Source: Myxococcales bacterium (GTDB taxonomy: Bacteria; Myxococcota; Polyangia; Nannocystales; Nannocystaceae). From it: 64,000 nucleotides of DNA. This document shows positions 53,232 through 62,782 of the stretch, piece after piece. The translations under genes were made by a program, and so were the position numbers. Within the stretch, counting starts at the first letter, position 1. The number at the start of each line of letters is the position of its first letter. Below the pieces are notes generated by a model that was not told the DNA's origin, made no database searches, and saw only the letters and a program-made list of their open reading frames with translations. The stretch covers positions 54,385 through 118,384 of the forward strand of contig JAEUJW010000097.1 in NCBI GenBank assembly GCA_016793465.1. The letters are read 5' to 3'.

Positions 53232-54338
53232 CTACCGACCGCAGTCCGCCGCCGCCGCCGCCGTGAGCAGGAAGCTCGCGCCCTTGCGCAGCGTGAACGG
53301 CGGCGGGCTCTCGCGCACGGCCTGCCCCTCGACCTCGACGGCCACGTACTCGCCGCGCCGCCCCTTCGCGCGCACGCGCGTGCCGCGGAGGATCACCCCG
53401 ACGGCCTCCGGCGCGCCGCCGGCCGCCACGAACAGCGGATACTCCGCCCCGCAGCCGGACCAGTGCGAGCTGCCGACCAGGCTGAGGCCCGACGCCGCGA
53501 AGCTCCCGACCTGCGGATCTCTCAGCGCCGCGATCAGGCGCCCGTCGACCCACCCGCTGACGATCGCCTCGACGAGCGGGCCGTCCTCGATCGGCCACGC
53601 GATCTTCACCTGCGCGCCCGACTGCTCCAGCTTCTCCACCGCCACCGCCCGCGTGAGGTGCAGGTGCAGCGCCGCCGGTCCGCCCGGCGTCGCCGCCACC
53701 GCCACCGGACCGCGCGGGCGCAGGCGGTGCTCCGGGTTCACCGTGTCGCCGAAGCCGCGCTGCAGCGTCAGCGTCTCGCACGCGACCTCGACCTCCGGCG
53801 CGCCCACGAAGCGCACGCGCCTGTCCCGCGGCGGCGCCACCCGCAGCCGCGGCCCCTCGCTCGTCGCCCACACCAGCGGCATCGCCTTGCCCGCCCGCAT
53901 CACCCCCGCGAACACCAGGTCGTCGCGCGTGGTGAACAGCGGCAGGTCGCTCGCCCGCGGGCTCGTCTGCAGGCGCACCCCGAGCGCGGTGAACTCCGCC
54001 CGCGCGCCGCCCTCGACCACGAAGCGCAGCTCGTCGGCCCGCACGATCGTCCCGTACGCCCGCCCCGACGCGCTCCGCAGCGTCCGCGCCACCTGCGAGT
54101 CCCAGTAACCCCTGCGGATCTCGCACGTGCCCAGCGGCGGCTTCACCTCCGGCGTCGTGACCTCCGCCGCGACCTCCGGCGCCGGAGCCGGTCCCGCGGC
54201 CGCCGACGTGACCTCGACCGCGGCCGCGACCTCCACTGGCGCCACCGCCCGCGCCGCCTCGGCGGGAGCGCTCGCCGGCGGGGGCGGAGCCGCGGCACAT
54301 CCGATGAGCACGAGCGACAGGGCGAAGCTTACGCGCAT
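53232..54338 (-). CDS. Lipoprotein of unknown function, with SH3-like strands
   Basis: 368 residues: MRVSFALSLVLIGC (lipobox Cys 14), Ala/Pro/Val-rich linker to about 70, then a beta-rich domain of unknown family with WDSQVARTLRSASGRAYGTI, VSGWVDGRLIAAL (an SH3-like strand pair) and a final FTLRKGASFLLTAAAAA. Two Cys pairs are likely disulfides. GGAGG seven bases before the ATG supports the start. Downstream member of a two-gene lipoprotein unit (58-bp gap). Confidence 0.65.
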   Translation of the reverse strand: MRVSFALSLVLIGCAAAPPPPASAPAEAARAVAPVEVAAAVEVTSAAAGPAPAPEVAAEVTTPEVKPPLGTCEIRRGYWDSQVARTLRSASGRAYGTIVRADELRFVVEGGARAEFTALGVRLQTSPRASDLPLFTTRDDLVFAGVMRAGKAMPLVWATSEGPRLRVAPPRDRRVRFVGAPEVEVACETLTLQRGFGDTVNPEHRLRPRGPVAVAATPGGPAALHLHLTRAVAVEKLEQSGAQVKIAWPIEDGPLVEAIVSGWVDGRLIAALRDPQVGSFAASGLSLVGSSHWSGCGAEYPLFVAAGGAPEAVGVILRGTRVRAKGRRGEYVAVEVEGQAVRESPPPFTLRKGASFLLTAAAAADCGR

Positions 54339-54396
54339 CCGCCTCCAGACAGCCCGCGAGCCCCCAGGTTCCCGCGAGCCGCCCGTCGCCTCCGGC

Positions 54397-55464
54397 TCAC
54401 CGCGCCACGTCGCCGGGCAGCTCGACGATCCGCTCGCCCGCGATGAACAGCGTGCGCCCGACCACCAGGTGATGCGGCCCGATCCACTCGATCGCCTCCG
54501 ACCCGCCGACATCGTCGAGCCCCGGGACCAGCCCCTCGCCGCCGATCTTCCCCAGGTCCAGCTTCGACGGCTTCGGCCACGCCGACCCCTCGCCGCGCGG
54601 CAGGGGATAGAGCTGCTTGCTCGCCACCTCGTGCAGCAGGAACTGCTGGTGCAGCACGTCCCCCAGCTCGCTCGCCACGTCGATGAGCAGCCACTTGCCG
54701 TCCGGCGAGCGCGAGTGGACCGCGTGGCTCTCGTACGGCGACTCGACCTCCGGCCGGCCCGGGCGCCCCGCGCACTCCTTGGGCCCCTCCTCGTCGGACC
54801 GCCCGCACACCTCGCCGCCGCCGAACACCCGCGCCACCACCTTCCCGTCCGCGACCTTGATCGCCATGTCGCGCCAGACCGAGCGCAGGTCCGCCTCGTG
54901 ATCCGCGAGCACCACGCACGCGACCTCGCCCCTGGCGTCGACGAAGAACTCGTCCTCGTTCGTCAGCGACAGCTCCGGCACGCTGCCGCCCTCGTAAGCC
55001 TCGTGCGGGCACGGCGGACCGTCGGGCAGCAGCGCCAGCGACCGGTGCTCGCCGTCGGCGAGGTCGAGCACCCGCAGATCGCTGAACTTCTGCTTCACCT
55101 CGCCGAGGAACAGCACCCGCGCGCGACCCGGCAGCCACCGCGGCGACCGTGCCGGCACCGCCGCGATCGTCCGCAGCGTCGCCCCCGTCAGGTCGACCTC
55201 GACCACGCCGCCCTCGCCCGCCACGATCCACGTCGACGCCGCAGGCACCGCGGGCACCGTCGGCGCCGCCGCCGTCGTCACCTCGACCGCCTTCGCCTCG
55301 GGCTGCTCCTCCGACTCCGTCTTCACCGGCTCCGGCGCGGCCACCAGCGCCGGCTTGTCCGCCACCGCCTGCGCCGGCACAGGCTGCGCCGCGCCCGGAC
55401 ACCCGGCCAGCGCGACGACCAGCGCCGGGCAAGCGAACACACGTGAACGACTGAGGCTCGTCAT
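54397..55464 (-). CDS. TolB-like propeller lipoprotein
   Basis: 355 residues: signal SRSRVFACPALVVALAGC with lipobox Cys, Ala/Pro/Glu linker, then propeller-like strands TWIVAGEGGVVEVDLTGATL, SPRWLPGRARVLFLGEVKQK and HSRSPDGKWLLIDVASELGD, the last being the PD40/TolB blade signature. It probably binds another envelope protein. First gene of the unit with the next lipoprotein; the preceding polA gene runs divergently. A Met three codons upstream is possible. Confidence 0.7.
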   Translation of the reverse strand: MTSLSRSRVFACPALVVALAGCPGAAQPVPAQAVADKPALVAAPEPVKTESEEQPEAKAVEVTTAAAPTVPAVPAASTWIVAGEGGVVEVDLTGATLRTIAAVPARSPRWLPGRARVLFLGEVKQKFSDLRVLDLADGEHRSLALLPDGPPCPHEAYEGGSVPELSLTNEDEFFVDARGEVACVVLADHEADLRSVWRDMAIKVADGKVVARVFGGGEVCGRSDEEGPKECAGRPGRPEVESPYESHAVHSRSPDGKWLLIDVASELGDVLHQQFLLHEVASKQLYPLPRGEGSAWPKPSKLDLGKIGGEGLVPGLDDVGGSEAIEWIGPHHLVVGRTLFIAGERIVELPGDVAR

Positions 55465-55575
55465 CGCCGCCATCCTACGTCAACCCCGCCCGGCGCCCGA
55501 ACACCCCGCAGAGCGCCCGCAAAACACTGTTCAAAACCCTCGCGCGCCAGCGCGCGCGCGGCCTATCATGCCCGC

Positions 55576-58245
55576 ATGGCGAAGACGGAGCGACTCGTCC
55601 TGGTCGACGGCACCTGGCTGGTGTACCGGGCTTTCTTTGCGATCCCCGCGAACCTCGCTACCCGCACCGGCCTGCCGACCAACGCGATCTTCGGGTTCGC
55701 GTCGATGTTCCGCAAGCTGTTCTCCGGGCGCATGCCCGACCGCGGCGCCGTCGTCTTCGACTCGCCCGAGCCCACCCACCGCGAGAAGAAATTCCCGGCC
55801 TACAAGGCCCAGCGCCCCTCGATGCCGTCCGAGCTCGGCCAGCAGCTGGCGACCATCGACCGCGTCGTCACCGCCAACCGCTTCCCGCTGATCCGCCGCC
55901 CCGGATACGAGGCCGACGACATCATCGCCACCCTCGCCCGCCGCGGCGCCGAGGCCGGCCTCGAGGTCATCATCGTCGCCGGCGACAAGGACCTCGCGCA
56001 GATGGTCGGCGAGCGCGTGCGCATGCTCGACACCATGCGCGACGTCACCTACGACGTCGACCTCGTGCGCAAGAAGTGGGGCGTGCCGCCCGCCCGCATC
56101 CCCGACCTGCTCGCCATCATGGGCGACAGCGTCGACAACATCCCCGGCGTGCCCGGCATCGGCGAGAAGGGCGCCGCCGGCCTGATCGAGAAGTATGGCT
56201 CCCTCGACGGCATCCTCGCCAACCTCGGCGAGCTGAAGGGCAAGCAGAAGGCCACGCTCGAGGAGCACCGCGAGAAGGTCGTGCTCTACCGCGAGCTCGC
56301 CACCGTCGACACCGACGCCAGACTCGACATCGACCTCGACGCTCTGCGCCTGACCCCGCCCGACCCGCAGGAGCTCGACGCCCTCTACCGCGAGCTCGAG
56401 TTCAATAGTCTGATCTCCGGCGGCGGCGCGGCCCGCACCGGCGACACCCCCGACATCGACGTCGAGGTGCCCGCCGACCTCGAGGCCGCCCGCGCCGCGC
56501 TCGCCAGCCTGCCCGCCGAGAGGCCGATCGCCGTCGTCCCCCTGTTCGACCCGCCGACGCGCGTGCAACACGCCCACCTCGTCGGCGTCGCCCTCGCGCT
56601 CGCGGGCCGACGCCCGCTCTACCTCGCCCTCCGCGGCCCCGGCAGACCGCTCGGCGACGCCGCGCTCGACCTCCTGCGCCCGCTGCTCGCCGACCCCTCG
56701 CGCCCGAAGTTCGTCCACGACCTCAAGCACCTGGTGATCCTCGGCGCCCGCCAGGGCTTCACGCTCGCCGGCAAGATCGTCGACACCATGCTCGCCTCGT
56801 TCCTGGTCGACCCCTTTAAATGCATCCCGCACGGCCTCGACCAGGTCGCCCGCGAATACACCCAGCGCTCGGTCCCCCAATTGAAGTCGCTGATCGGCAG
56901 CGGCCAGTCGGTGCGCTCGCCCGCCGCCGTCGACATCAGCGCCGCCGCCAAATACACCGCCAGCCTCGCCGACGTGATCCTCGCCCTCGGCCCGGTATTA
57001 ACTAAACGCATGGGCGAGGCCGGACAGGTCGCCCACTACGACGAGCTCGAGGTCCCGCTGACCCACGTGCTCGCGCGCATGGAGATCGCCGGTATCCGCG
57101 TCGACCGCGACGACCTCGCCCGCATGAGCGAGGAGTTCAACGCCCGCAAGGCCGAGATCGAGAGGCGGATCTACGCCCTCGCCGGCCAGGAGTTTAATAT
57201 TGGCTCGACCAAGCAGCTCGCCGAGGTCCTGTTCGAAAAGTTGAAGCTCCCCGTCATCAAGAAGAACAAGACCGGCTACTCCACCGACGCCGAGGTCCTC
57301 GAGCGCCTTTCTATTAAGCACGAGATCGCGGCCCAGATCCTCGCCCAGCGCGAGCTCGCCAAGCTGATCAACACCTACACCGACGTGCTGCGCGAGGCGA
57401 TCGCCCCCGAGACCGGCCGCATCCACGCCACCTTCCAGCAGACCGTCGGCGTCTCCGGTCGCCTGATCTCCACCGACCCCGACCTCCAGCGCACGCCGAT
57501 CCGCACCCCCGAGGGCAAGCGGATCCGCCGGGCCTTCGTCGCCCCCGAGGGCACGCGCATCATCTCCGCCGACTGGTCGCAGATCGAGCTGCGGGTGCTC
57601 GCCCACTTCAGCAAGGACCCTCATTTACTCGACGCATTTAAAAACAAGCTCGACCTCCACCGCCGCACCGCCTCGCTGCTGTTCCAGGTCGCCCCCGAGT
57701 CGATCACGAGGGAGCAGCGGGACATCGGCAAGACCGTCAACTTCGCCACGATCTACGGCCAGGGCGCGACGGCCCTCGGGCAGATCCTCGGCATCCCCCG
57801 CAAGGACGCCGCGGCCTACATCGAGAAGTACTTCGAATATTACAGCGGCGTGCGCGCCTGGCTCGACCGCACGATCGCCGAGGCCCACAAGAACGGTTAT
57901 GTGACCACCCTGCTCGGCCGCCGCCGCTGGATCCCCGAGCTGTCCTCGCGCACCGACAGCGACCGCGCCGCCGGCGAGCGCATCGCCGCCAACACCCCGA
58001 TCCAGGGCTCGGCCGCCGACCTGTGCAAGCTGGCGATGCTGCAGATCGACCGCGGCCTGCCCGCCGTGGCCCCGCACGCGCGCATGCTGCTGCAGGTCCA
58101 CGACGAGCTGGTGTTCGAGGTGCCCGAGGCCGAGGTCGCCGCCACCAGCGAGCTGGTGCGCGGCATCATGGAGAAGCCCTACCCGCTCGACGTGCCGCTC
58201 GAGGTCAGCATCGGCGTCGGCGCGAGCTGGGGCGAGGCCCACTGA
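55576..58245 (+). CDS. polA: DNA polymerase I, proofreading site degenerate
   Basis: An 889-residue family A polymerase. The 5' nuclease domain is intact (LVDGTWLVYRAFFAIP, VVFDSPEPTHREKKFPAYKA, GYEADDIIATLA, GDKDLAQMVG, GDSVDNIPGVPGIGEKGAA). The polymerase domain has motif A DWSQIELRVLAHFSKD (Asp666), motif B RDIGKTVNFATIYG (715-728) and motif C QVHDELVFE (840-848). In the middle domain the exonuclease residues are not conserved: no DxE in IAVVPLFDPP, and VHDLKHLVILG lacks the Asp of the NLKYD motif, so 3'-5' proofreading is probably lost, as in Thermus Pol I. It fills repair and Okazaki gaps. Coding contains many TTAA-type AT-rich codon pairs. Confidence 0.97.
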   Translation: MAKTERLVLVDGTWLVYRAFFAIPANLATRTGLPTNAIFGFASMFRKLFSGRMPDRGAVVFDSPEPTHREKKFPAYKAQRPSMPSELGQQLATIDRVVTANRFPLIRRPGYEADDIIATLARRGAEAGLEVIIVAGDKDLAQMVGERVRMLDTMRDVTYDVDLVRKKWGVPPARIPDLLAIMGDSVDNIPGVPGIGEKGAAGLIEKYGSLDGILANLGELKGKQKATLEEHREKVVLYRELATVDTDARLDIDLDALRLTPPDPQELDALYRELEFNSLISGGGAARTGDTPDIDVEVPADLEAARAALASLPAERPIAVVPLFDPPTRVQHAHLVGVALALAGRRPLYLALRGPGRPLGDAALDLLRPLLADPSRPKFVHDLKHLVILGARQGFTLAGKIVDTMLASFLVDPFKCIPHGLDQVAREYTQRSVPQLKSLIGSGQSVRSPAAVDISAAAKYTASLADVILALGPVLTKRMGEAGQVAHYDELEVPLTHVLARMEIAGIRVDRDDLARMSEEFNARKAEIERRIYALAGQEFNIGSTKQLAEVLFEKLKLPVIKKNKTGYSTDAEVLERLSIKHEIAAQILAQRELAKLINTYTDVLREAIAPETGRIHATFQQTVGVSGRLISTDPDLQRTPIRTPEGKRIRRAFVAPEGTRIISADWSQIELRVLAHFSKDPHLLDAFKNKLDLHRRTASLLFQVAPESITREQRDIGKTVNFATIYGQGATALGQILGIPRKDAAAYIEKYFEYYSGVRAWLDRTIAEAHKNGYVTTLLGRRRWIPELSSRTDSDRAAGERIAANTPIQGSAADLCKLAMLQIDRGLPAVAPHARMLLQVHDELVFEVPEAEVAATSELVRGIMEKPYPLDVPLEVSIGVGASWGEAH

Positions 58246-58247
58246 GC

Positions 58248-60164
58248 TCAGGTCTTCGCCGCGAAGAACTCCGCCGCGTCGAAGTAGCGCGCCCCCACGC
58301 CCTTCGCGAAGTCGCGGTCGCTGTCCATGTCGCCGACCATGATTAAATGTTCGCGCGCCAGCTTGTGGCGGTGAATGAGCGACACTCCGAGCCCCGGCAG
58401 CGGCTTGCGGCAGAAGCACCCGACCGGGAACGCCGGGTGCGGGCAATACATCACCTCCGCGACCGGCAGCCCGAGCAGCTCGATCGTCCGCGCGAACGCG
58501 GCCTCGGCCGCCTCCTTGGTCAGCGTCTCCGAGGCCACGCCGCTCTGGTTCGACACGAAGAATAATTTGTAGCCCTCGTCGACGAACCGCTGCAGCACCT
58601 CGCGGCGCCCCGGGAGGATCTCCACGTCGTCCGCAGAGCGCGGGAAGATCTCCCCCGACCTGGTCTTGCGCAGCGTGCCGTCGACATCGAGCAGCAACCC
58701 GCGATTGGTAAATTGCGGGTCCGGGCGGCGCACGAACGGGATCTCCTCGACGATTGAAAAACCCTCGTCGACGTGCGGCGCCTCGAACGTCGCCGCGAAG
58801 CGGGCCATCGCCGCGGGCGGAGGCAGGTTCGTGTCGACCTTACCCAGCTCTTTTAAATCCTCCGGCCCGAGCAGCCGCCCGTAGCGCTCGAGCACCCGCA
58901 GCACCACGTTGGTGTAGGCCTCGTCGATCGGCGTGTTCATGTACTTGCAGCGCACCGGCACCCCGTGCGCGTGGGCCATGCGGATCAGCGAGAAGCGCGA
59001 CGCCCGCGTCGCGTAGGTGTTGTCGAGCACCACCCGCCGCTGCCCCGCGGCCAGCAGCTCGCCGAGCTTCGGCACCATGTCCTCGAGGTCGCCGCCGAGC
59101 GTGTCGCGGTTGAGCCGCGCGTACCCGCGTTCGAGGTAACGATTGACCTCTGACGTCTTGCCCGCGCCCTGGATCCCCAGGATCACCACGACCTCGGGCT
59201 CGTCGCCCGGGCCCTCGCCCGCGACCAGCGCGCGCAGCCCCGGCGGCGTGACCGGCGGGGCCGTCAGCGCCTCGACGGCCGGCGTCGGCGTGAACGAGAT
59301 CTTGCTCGCCAGCTCGGCCCGGTCGCGCTCGTCGTACGGCACCTCGAGCGCCTTCAGGGCCGACTCGACGCTCGCCCGCCTGGTCGCCCCGAACAGCGGG
59401 ATCACCGGCGGCCCGAGGTCGAGCAGCGCCGCCAGAGCCGCCTCGTGCGGCGTGATCTTGTGGCGCGCCGCGATCGGCTTGACCGCCCGATTTTTTAATA
59501 GGTTGCCGACCTTCGCGTGCCCGCCGAGCGGGCGGTGGGCGAGGAACGGGATGTTCATGCGCCGGGCCAGCGCGACCAGCCCCTCGGTCGCGCCGCTGCG
59601 GTCGATCACGCTGAGCTCGTGCTCGATCGCCCGCACCGGGAACAGCCGCTCGGCCTGCCGCACCTCGGCGATCGAGGTGTTGCTGAGCCCGAGGTGCTCG
59701 ATCTTCCCGGCCTTCTGTAGCTCCGCCAGCGCCCCCAGGCTCTCCTCGAGCGGCGTCTTCGGGTCGTTCGCGTGCAGCAGCACCATGAAGATGCGCTCCA
59801 CCCCGAGCGCCTTCAGGCTGCCGTCGATCATCTTGCGCAGGTGGTCGCGGCGGCCGTTCGGCACCCAGCGGCCCTTGGGGCGGGCCAGCCCGACCTTGGT
59901 GATCACCCGGACCTGCTCGCGCGGCCCGCTCCAGCCGGCCAGCGCCTCACGCACCAGGCGCTCGCCGTAGTGCAGGTCGCGGTCGTCGAGCGCGTACGAG
60001 TCGGCGGTGTCGAGCACACGCACGCCCCGGTCGAGCGCGAAGCGGATCACCGCCAGCGCGTCGGCCTCGGGCGGCCGGCCCTCGGTCGAGAGCCGGAGCA
60101 GACCGAGCGCGAGCGGGACATCGAGCTTGCCGAGCACACCATAGTCGGGGGGGGCCTTGGTCAC
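58248..60164 (-). CDS. Aldo/keto reductase-polynucleotide kinase-HAD phosphatase fusion
   Basis: A 638-residue three-domain protein. Residues about 10-290: aldo/keto reductase with tetrad candidates D52, Y57, K90 and H131 (RVLDTADSYALDD, VITKVG, LLHAND). Residues about 325-475: a P-loop kinase of the PNKP type, ILGIQGAGKTS (329-338) and VVLDNTYATRASRFSLI. Residues about 485-638: a HAD-IIIA phosphatase, LLLDVDGTLRK (D493, D495), SNQSGVAS, zinc site CPHPAFPVGCFCRKP and GDMDSDRDFA. All active residues appear intact. The last two domains are the set that heals 5'-OH and 3'-phosphate ends of DNA or RNA; the reductase part is not explained by that. GTG start fits the first strand. Convergent with polA, 2 bp between stops. 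Confidence 0.85.
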   Translation of the reverse strand: MTKAPPDYGVLGKLDVPLALGLLRLSTEGRPPEADALAVIRFALDRGVRVLDTADSYALDDRDLHYGERLVREALAGWSGPREQVRVITKVGLARPKGRWVPNGRRDHLRKMIDGSLKALGVERIFMVLLHANDPKTPLEESLGALAELQKAGKIEHLGLSNTSIAEVRQAERLFPVRAIEHELSVIDRSGATEGLVALARRMNIPFLAHRPLGGHAKVGNLLKNRAVKPIAARHKITPHEAALAALLDLGPPVIPLFGATRRASVESALKALEVPYDERDRAELASKISFTPTPAVEALTAPPVTPPGLRALVAGEGPGDEPEVVVILGIQGAGKTSEVNRYLERGYARLNRDTLGGDLEDMVPKLGELLAAGQRRVVLDNTYATRASRFSLIRMAHAHGVPVRCKYMNTPIDEAYTNVVLRVLERYGRLLGPEDLKELGKVDTNLPPPAAMARFAATFEAPHVDEGFSIVEEIPFVRRPDPQFTNRGLLLDVDGTLRKTRSGEIFPRSADDVEILPGRREVLQRFVDEGYKLFFVSNQSGVASETLTKEAAEAAFARTIELLGLPVAEVMYCPHPAFPVGCFCRKPLPGLGVSLIHRHKLAREHLIMVGDMDSDRDFAKGVGARYFDAAEFFAAKT

Positions 60165-60208
60165 GGTCGATGAAGTAGCAACGACCGCCCGCCCGACGCA
60201 ACGCCTGA

Positions 60209-62737
60209 TCAGCGCGGCGGCAGCGTCGCCATCCAGGCCAGGATCCGCCGCTGGTAGGGCGCGAACACCTCGGCGTCGCCGCGGAGGAAGCCCAGCGCCT
60301 CGCCGGCCAGCTCCCGCGCGCGCGCCAGGTCCCGACCGTCCGCCCACACCGCCCGCGCCAGCCCGAAGCGGTTGCCGGCCGCCGCCTCCGGCGGCGCGTT
60401 GCTCGAGCGCGTGGCCTGCACCCCGCGTTCGAACCACGCCCTCGCCGCCTTCGGCCGCCCGCGGGCCAGCTCGAGCTCCCCCATGCCCGCCAGCGGGAAG
60501 CCGAACTCCGCGTCGTCCGGCGCCAGGATGCGCTCGTACATCGCCAGCACCCGCCGGTGCAGCCGCTCCGCCTCGTCGTAGTTCTTCAGGTTGCGGTCGG
60601 CCTCGGCCAGGCTGTACAGCGCGTCGGCCACCAGGCGGTGCTCCGCCCCGTACTGGGCCTCCCGCAGGGCCAGCGCCCGCTCGAGCAGCCGCCGCGCCTC
60701 CGCGTACGAGCCGCGCTCGCTGTGCACGTTGGCCAGCCCGTACAGCGCGCCGGCCAGCTCGGGGTGGTCCGGCCCGAGCGTCGCCTCCTGGATCGCCAGC
60801 CCGCGTTCGAACAGCCGCAGCGCCCCGACCAGCAGCCCGCGCAAGGCGTACAGGTTGCCGAGGTTGACCATGCCGCGCGCGACCTCCGGGTGCTCGGCCG
60901 GCAGCGCCGCCGCGGTGATCGACAGCGCCCGCTCGTACAGCCGCTGCGCCGCCGCGTACTGGTGCTGCTCCTGCCGCATGACCGCGAGGTTGTTGAGCGA
61001 GCGGGCGACCTCGAGGTTGTTCGGCCCGAGCGCCCGCTCGCGGATGGCGATCGCCCGCATCAGCAATTCGCTGCCCTCGGCGAAGGCCCGGCGCGCGTGG
61101 GCCACGTTGGCCAGCGCGTGCAGCGAGGCCGCGACGTCGGGGTGATCGGACCCCAGCGCCCGCTCGCGGATCGCCAGCGTGCGCCGCCACAGCGCCTCCG
61201 CCGCCTCGAGGTCCGTGGCGACCAGCAGCTTGGCCAGGTGATCGCGGGTCGCCAGCGTCTCCGGGTGCTCCGGCCCGGCCAGCCGCTCGTACAGCGCCAG
61301 CGCCCGCTCGAGGTTGCCGCGCGCCTCGGGCGACCCCTGCGACTGCTGGATCAGCCCGACGCTGCGCAGCAGCGCCGCCCGTCGCAGGCTCTCCGACTCG
61401 CCGAGGCGGTCGAGCCGCGCCGCCGCGACCCGACCCCAGCGCAGGCCCTCCTCGTGGCGCGCCAGCCAGCGACCCTCGGCCTGCGTCAGCCCGATCTCCG
61501 CGTCGGCGATCAGCGACTCGTCGCCCGCCCGCACCGCCTCGACCAGCCCGTCCTCGTGCCAGCGCGCGCCCGCCTGCAGGTCGCTCGCCGCCCCCGCCGC
61601 CGCCCCCGCGACCAGCCGAGCCCGCGCCGCCAGCGAGCCCCAGCCGACCGCGTCGGCCCGCAGCACCAGCGAGCGCGCCAGCGCGTACGCGTCCGCGTAG
61701 CGGCCCGCCGCCTGCAACGCGGCCACCTGGGCGAACCGCCGGGCCACCGCCTCCGCGCCGACCCGCGTGTCGCGATCCCGCGGCGCCGCCGCCCCGTGCG
61801 CCAGCCACCCCGCGTCGAGGCACGCGGCGATCGCCGGCAGGCTCGCCGCCGCCTGGCCCGCGCGCAGCGCCCCCTGCGTGTCCTGCACCGCCGACAGCAG
61901 CCCCGCCAGCGACCAGCGCGCCGCCTGCAGGCACGCCTGCGCCCGCTCGCCGGTCTCCGCGTCCCACGTCCGCGTGACCCGCTGGCGCAGGCAGGCCAGC
62001 CCCTCCGCGTCGTCCCACGCGCGCGCGTAGTCGTCGAGCGTGCGCTCGACCCGCGCCGCCGTGCCGGCCGCGTGCGACGAGCCGGTCGCCAGCATCGCCG
62101 CCCGCAGCCGCCCGCGCGCCGCCTCGCTCCACGTCTCGCCGATGCTGCGCCCCGCCTCCGCGCACTCGCGCACCCGCGCGGCGACCTGCCAGCGCTGCCA
62201 CCCCAGCGCCCCGCCGAGCGCCGCCGCCGCCAGCAACGCGCCCGCGAGCGCCCACTGCCGCTGCCTGCGCCGCTCGCCGCCGCCGAGCGCGTCGAGCAGC
62301 GCCGCCATCGACGGCCAGCGGTCGCCGGGCTCGACCGCCAGCCCGCGCTCGACCGTGCGGCGCAGCCACGACGGCACCTTCGCCCCCGCGGGCGGCGGCC
62401 GGCGGTTGCCCGTCGAGATGTTCATGACCATCGCCGCCAGGGTCTCGCCGACGAACGGCCGCTCGCCGTACAGGCCCTCCCACAGCGCCACGCAGAACGC
62501 GAACTGGTCGCTCTTCGGGTCGCCCTCGCCGCCCAGCCACTGCTCGGGCGCCATGTACGACGGCGTCCCGATCAGCGCCCCGACCTGCGTGACCTTCGAG
62601 CGCAGGATGTCCCCGTGCGACGCCATCGACGCCTCGAGCGTCCTGCGCGTGCGCGCCGCGTCGCCCGCGCGGGCCAGCCCGAAGTCCATCACCCGCACGC
62701 GCCCGTCGGCCCCGACCATCACGTTCTCGGGCTTGAA
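60209..62737 (-). pseudogene. Ser/Thr kinase gene cut at the catalytic loop; TPR tail intact
   Basis: The remaining part starts in the middle of the catalytic loop (FKPENVMVG, next to the expected HRD) and continues with DFGLARAG, an APE, one membrane helix (WALAGALLAAAALGGALGW), then a long series of TPR_10/kinesin-light-chain-type repeats of about 42 residues (AIRERALGPNNLEVARSLNN is one). The glycine loop, Lys and HRD are absent: upstream sequence is foreign and has an in-frame TAG seven codons before the junction. An ATG at 62722 could start a kinase-less fragment. The missing N-terminal half should lie at the far end of the integrated element, outside this window. Confidence 0.85.
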
Positions 62738-62745
62738 AACCCGCT
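62720..62745 (-). other. Element-chromosome junction (att region)
   Basis: Similarity to kinase coding stops at position 62737, in the minus-strand sequence GTT|TTCAAGCCCGAGAACGT. The TTCAAGCCCGA part is nearly the same as the loop codons of the other two kinases here (at 1612 and 11446). The exact exchange core cannot be set without the other junction. Confidence 0.65.
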
Positions 62746-62758
62746 TGGGGGTCTATCT

Positions 62759-62772
62759 GCCGCTATAGCGGC
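62759..62772. repeat. 14-bp palindrome near the junction
   Basis: GCCGCTATAGCGGC is perfectly self-complementary and lies 22 bp from the junction, between it and the integrase stop. It may be a recombinase arm or accessory protein site. Confidence 0.55.
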
Positions 62773-62782
62773 GAATTGGCGG

